64,000 bases of DNA from positions 46,706 through 110,705 of the forward strand of contig CAKQVG010000004.1 of NCBI GenBank assembly GCA_934277695.1, read 5' to 3'. Origin of the DNA: CAG-238 sp934277695. GTDB taxonomy: Bacteria > Bacillota > Clostridia > Peptostreptococcales > Anaerovoracaceae. Of the stretch, positions 60,680 to 64,000 are shown piece by piece (within the stretch, counting starts at the first letter, position 1; every line of letters begins with the position of its first letter). The translations under genes and the position numbers were made by a program. The notes under the pieces are model-generated. The model did not search any database and had not been told where the DNA came from. It was given only the letters and a program-made list of their open reading frames with translations.

Positions 60680-60797
60680 ATTCTTTCCCTCTCCTTTTTT
60701 GATATATTTATTATATTCGCAAAGCCTGATTATGGCAATATATCTTTTCATTTTCACGAATATATGTTATACTTCTCCTGTATTGGAGGTAAATGAA

Positions 60798-61475
60798 ATG
60801 AATCTTACAAAACCTTTGAATAAATATTTCGATCATACGCTTCTCAAACCGGAAGCGACTGCAGCACAGATTGACAAGCTTTGTGACGAAGCACGCGAGT
60901 GGGACTTCTACTCGGTCTGCGTAAACAGCTGTTATGTGTCTCGCTGCACGGACAACCTCAGAGGCACCGATGTGAAGGTTGCTGCTGTCGTGGGTTTTCC
61001 GCTCGGTGCCTGCACAAGCGCATCCAAGGCGTTTGAGACCGAAGAGGCTTGCAAAGACGGTGCGCGCGAAGTTGACATGGTTCTCAATGTCGGCATTTTC
61101 AAGACCGGCGATTATGATTACATACGCGACGACATCGCAGCGGTTGTGGAAGCCGCTTCCAAGTACGGTGCCATCGTCAAGGTAATCCTCGAAACCTGCC
61201 TGCTTTCGGACGAGGAAATCGTCGAAGCATGCAAGCTCTCCAAAGAAGCCGGTGCTCACTTCGTCAAAACATCCACAGGCTTCAACGCAGGCGGTGCGAC
61301 AGCAGAAGATGTTGCTCTCATGAAAAAAACCGTCGGCGATGCTCTCGAAGTCAAGGCAAGCGGCGGCATCCGGGATTATGACACAGCAATGGCTATGATT
61401 GCGGCAGGCGCAGACAGAATCGGTGCTTCCGCATCCGTAGCAATCATGGAGGTATATAATAATGAACATAACTAG
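60798..61475 (+). CDS. deoC: Deoxyribose-phosphate aldolase
   Basis: Class I aldolase that splits deoxyribose-5-phosphate. The Schiff-base lysine is K157 in HFVKTSTGF; K186 in EVKASGGIRD and D93 in EVDMVLNVG are the partner residues. Length is 225 residues. Start at 60798 has GGAGG; the upstream in-frame extension is untranslated leader. It is divergent from the preceding membrane-protein gene. Confidence 0.97.
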   Translation: MNLTKPLNKYFDHTLLKPEATAAQIDKLCDEAREWDFYSVCVNSCYVSRCTDNLRGTDVKVAAVVGFPLGACTSASKAFETEEACKDGAREVDMVLNVGIFKTGDYDYIRDDIAAVVEAASKYGAIVKVILETCLLSDEEIVEACKLSKEAGAHFVKTSTGFNAGGATAEDVALMKKTVGDALEVKASGGIRDYDTAMAMIAAGADRIGASASVAIMEVYNNEHN

Positions 61476-61644
61476 AAAAGGAAGTTTCTTCAAAGGCCTG
61501 TTCTGCGCACTCATCGCAGTAACCTGCCTTTTCGCTGAAAAAATCGGCTTGGCAGCCCCCGGAGAGGACTGGTGGATCGCCGGCGTGGCTGTCGGCGGCA
61601 TTGCGGCAATCGCCTACTTCAAAAAATGCTTTGAACGCCGATAG
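61462..61644 (+). CDS. Small two-helix membrane protein
   Basis: A 60-residue protein with two hydrophobic segments (GLFCALIAVTCLFAEKIGLA; WWIAGVAVGGIAAIAYF) and basic ends. GGAGG sits in the deoC 3' end, and the reading frames overlap by 14 bases, so translation is probably coupled. Function is unknown. Confidence 0.75.
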   Translation: MNITRKGSFFKGLFCALIAVTCLFAEKIGLAAPGEDWWIAGVAVGGIAAIAYFKKCFERR

Positions 61645-61675
61645 CCCGCGCGTGCAGCCCATGCACCGGCCACCT

Positions 61676-61971
61676 GTGCATATAATGGTCGTTTTTTCCT
61701 ATCTTTTTGCCATTTGAGCCAAAAAGATAGAAAATACCCTGGGATTTTGACAGACGGCCTGGCAAGATGAAGAGCCCGGTCCAAATCGTCAAAACCACAC
61801 CATCACGGGAACGTTGAAATTCCAACGATTTGGTTTTTGAGTGTTTTTTACGCATAATCTCGCGGTGCGGGATTATGCTTTTTTTATGTGCCGGGAGTCC
61901 CTGCCGGGCCTCTCGGCTTCTATTTTTGAGGCTCTTTACCCAAAAAGATATTACTTTATGCACGATTATCC
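61676..61971 (-). repeat. Dispersed intergenic repeat family 2, copy B
   Basis: The reverse complement is collinear with 52225-52531. It also has an internal hairpin AGCATAATCCCGC/GCGAGATTATGC-like at about 61848-61880. It fills the gap between the deoC unit and the recombinase gene. Confidence 0.8.
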
Positions 61972-62005
61972 ATTTTCTTACATTTACGCATTTAGCAGGG
62001 CGTCC

Positions 62006-62809
62006 CTACCATTTTACCGTTCTGTCAAGCTGTTTCTTTTGTTCGGCGGCACTCAGCCGCAGGTAAATCGCCGTGGTGTTCAAGCTTTCGTGACCGAGAA
62101 TATCCGACAGCAGCGCAATGTTCTTGTTTTCTTTCAAAAAAAGTATGGCAAACAAATGCCTGAAAGCATGCGGATGCAGCACCTCTTCGCGGATTTTGTA
62201 CTTCAATCCGTATTTCTTGATAAGGCAGCCAATTCCCCGCGTTGTAATCTGCTCGCCGAAACGATTCGGAAACAAATAGTTCGAATCTACCGTCTTAAAA
62301 TACTCCCTGCTCTCTTCTATCAAATGCTTCGGAATCATAATCGTACGGATTTTGCCCTTTGTCCAAAGCGTAAACTCCCCATTTGAAAGGCAGCTTTTTT
62401 CCAGTTTTGCGAGTTCCGACGCCCTGCACCCCGTTCCCGCCAGGAATTTCACTATGAAGTAAACCTTCCACTTGCCGTCCGCCGCAAGGTGTTCCAGCAG
62501 AGATTTGTACTCCCGCATGCTAATCACATTTTCCACTGACGCATTCTTCTGCATCTTAATTCCTTTGACCTTGCAGTCCGGGCGCCCCGCATAATCGCAG
62601 AACACATTCATTGCGACGCATCTGAGTGCCGCGGTTTTGGGCTTGTATTCTCCCATCAGCCACTGCTTGAAATCAATCATATTCTCCTTGCTGAGTTCCT
62701 CATATCGCTCGAAAAAAAATCTCACCGCCAAAACATAGCTTTCGATTGTGCTTGCTGACCTTTCCAAATTCATCAAATACTTCTTAAATTCTTCAATTTT
62801 GTTTTCCAC
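62006..62809 (-). CDS. Orphan tyrosine recombinase
   Basis: A 267-residue site-specific recombinase. The N-terminal SAM-like core-binding domain (residues 5-85) is followed by catalytic R129 (TGCRASELA), H214/R217 (HPHAFRHLF), H240 (LGHESLNTT) and Y249 (AIYLRL). It is shorter than XerC/D (about 300). There is no phage or ICE gene beside it. It lies next to a dispersed repeat and a broken Rpn gene; its target is unknown. Confidence 0.92.
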   Translation of the reverse strand: MENKIEEFKKYLMNLERSASTIESYVLAVRFFFERYEELSKENMIDFKQWLMGEYKPKTAALRCVAMNVFCDYAGRPDCKVKGIKMQKNASVENVISMREYKSLLEHLAADGKWKVYFIVKFLAGTGCRASELAKLEKSCLSNGEFTLWTKGKIRTIMIPKHLIEESREYFKTVDSNYLFPNRFGEQITTRGIGCLIKKYGLKYKIREEVLHPHAFRHLFAILFLKENKNIALLSDILGHESLNTTAIYLRLSAAEQKKQLDRTVKW

Positions 62810-62855
62810 TGTTACTCTTCTCCCTACTTAATTCTATTTTTTTCCATAACCATGA

Positions 62856-62890
62856 TTAAAAAAAACGCAGCAGCCGATAAACTGCTACGT
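62856..62890 (-). terminator. Terminator downstream of the broken Rpn gene
   Basis: On the minus strand GTAGCAG pairs with CTGCTGC around an eight-base loop and is followed by a run of eight Ts. Confidence 0.8.
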
Positions 62891-62901
62891 TCAAATGAAA
62901 G

Positions 62902-62936
62902 ACTATTGTATACGATAAATCGTTAAGCGGCAAGCC
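62902..62936 (-). repeat. Stray 35-bp copy of an internal Rpn segment
   Basis: Matches 63311-63345 inside the Rpn frame with two differences. On the minus strand it encodes GLPLNDLSYTIV where the gene has GLPLDDLSYTIV. It lies just past the gene's stop codon, so it is a leftover of a second, mostly deleted copy. Confidence 0.75.
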
Positions 62937-62952
62937 ACTTCTGCATCCGATG

Positions 62953-63760
62953 TTATAACTTTTCAACCTCTTCCGCGGTAAGACCGGTAGCTTTGATGAT
63001 TTCAGCCATGCCAACACCGAGGTCTTTAAGATTCCTCGCAATTTCATGCTGCTTCTTGGCCTCACCCTCGCTGCGGCCCTCGCTGCGGCCCTGTTCGAGG
63101 CCTAATTCCAAGCCTTTGCGCTCGCGCTCGTTCAACATATACTCGAATGTCATGTATTTCTTCCTCCATCCGTCAGAATTGAACTTCCTGACGCGCTCGT
63201 CAATCATGCGCGTCAGCTCTGAAGTCTGGTTTTTCTTCGGGTCGTTCAGATACTCGTAGAAAGACTTCAGTGCCTCCGGAACCTTTTCCGAAGAACATTT
63301 TGTGTTCAACACTATTGTATACGATAAGTCGTCAAGCGGCAAGCCTTTTTCCACATCCCACGTGCGGAAAAAATAGACAGGCTCGTCCCGCTTAAAGCGG
63401 TCGAAGGTGCAAATGAAGATGACATAACTTGGCTTGAGATCGTCGTAAGGCCTCCCTTGCTCGAGGAAGTCCAAATCCATGTTGGCATGATAGTATCTTG
63501 CCCGCTTGTCAAGCGGCGGGCTCTCGCCGGTCTGCATCTCGATTTCCGCCCATAGTTTGTCGCTCTTGAGAAACGCATCAAAACGGATGCCGGGAATTCA
63601 TAATTTTAATTTCGCCAAACTCTTTATCCGGCAGCACAAGTTCCAAAATTCCGCGGCAAATCTTAGGACTTCGCATAACGTTCATAAAGATATTATCATC
63701 CGTAAACGGAAGAAAGTCCGGGGAATCATAAATTGAATTATTGTTCTTGCTTTGATCCAT
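62953..63760 (-). pseudogene. rpn: Rpn-family nuclease gene, frameshifted
   Basis: A family relative of the gene at 40419. The N-terminal part (63578-63760) reads FLPFTDDNIFMNVMRSPKIC ... EIKIMNSRHPF and then stops. The rest, in another frame, continues GIRFDAFLKSDKLWAEIEMQ to the C-terminal ATGLTAEEVEKL. The shift falls near 63590. The D...ExQ catalytic residues span the break, so no active enzyme would be made unless frameshifting occurs. GRSEGRSEGEAKKQHEIARN is typical of the tail. Confidence 0.88.
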
Positions 63761-64000
63761 AAAAACTCCTTTCTTATCTTTGATTGTTGTGCCAATTCGG
63801 CCGGCATTATGTCTTTACTCTCATGATTACGGTAAACTAATTATATCACTTATTGTAAATAAATTCAAGTAATAAAATGTAATTTAATATTTATTTTTCA
63901 AGTTATTTTTTTACATTTATGCCTTGTGTATCCACATTTACCCCCTTTTTCTTCACATAATCGCTGTTATGTTCACTTTCAGCTTTGGTAGTGCATTTGC
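63761..64000. other. AT-rich upstream region, no gene seen
   Basis: Upstream of the broken Rpn gene. It is AT-rich, with a ribosome binding site (AAGGAG) just before the 63760 start. I see no other gene or structure. Confidence 0.5.

Overview
The window reads as chromosome from an anaerobic, low-to-moderate GC, spore-lineage Firmicute (class Clostridia). This rests on gene content: CIRCE-controlled groESL, Rex, a reverse rubrerythrin, a two-cluster 2[4Fe-4S] ferredoxin, a CotJC spore-coat fragment, a SpoIIE-type phosphatase domain, DUF1538 with a PII-like partner, and AGGAGG-type ribosome binding sites almost everywhere. I would not name a genus. No rRNA or tRNA gene was seen.

Region 1 (1-10.2 kb) is accessory DNA. 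It holds the 5' part of what looks like a group II intron, an IS21-family element (istA/istB) next to it, and a small protein of the kind found on integrative elements. It then holds a five-gene minus-strand operon: AbiEi antitoxin, AbiEii toxin, a DNA methyltransferase, a HerA-type ATPase and a NurA-like nuclease carrying a zinc ribbon. The operon has its own promoter bracketed by three copies of an operator-like repeat. Two diverged remnants of one unidentified protein flank it, and its right edge joins a spore-coat gene (cotJC) that has lost its 5' part. This is the best candidate in the window for an undescribed system, probably anti-phage defence.

Region 2 (10.3-29.4 kb) is mostly housekeeping on the minus strand. 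It contains a DUF4143 ATPase; phosphatidylserine/phosphatidylethanolamine synthesis (pssA, psd) with two membrane proteins; cysK with a CymR-like Rrf2 regulator; groESL; a DNA glycosylase; and a ferredoxin. Then come rex, acpP (with a FapR-like site), an ABC-F protein, the tRNA t6A genes tsaE/tsaB/tsaD with rimI, a riboflavin transporter under an FMN riboswitch, a PepV dipeptidase and a NifU-like protein.

Region 3 (29.4-49.6 kb) has a branched-chain amino-acid ABC transporter with two substrate-binding lipoproteins, a PII-like/DUF1538 pair, and a reverse rubrerythrin. It also has lipoproteins, an Rpn-family nuclease, a split chromate transporter, dus, a PucR regulator and ftsH.

Region 4 (49.6-64 kb) has tilS, a SpoIIE-like phosphatase, a CDP-alcohol phosphatidyltransferase, tatD, metG, a cytidylate-kinase-like protein, aspartate kinase, deoC, an orphan tyrosine recombinase and a frameshifted Rpn gene. 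The stretch 49.9-56.0 kb is a hot spot for repeats: in-frame minisatellites in three genes, two tandem arrays, four long hairpins, and copies of two dispersed intergenic repeat families that recur elsewhere in the window.
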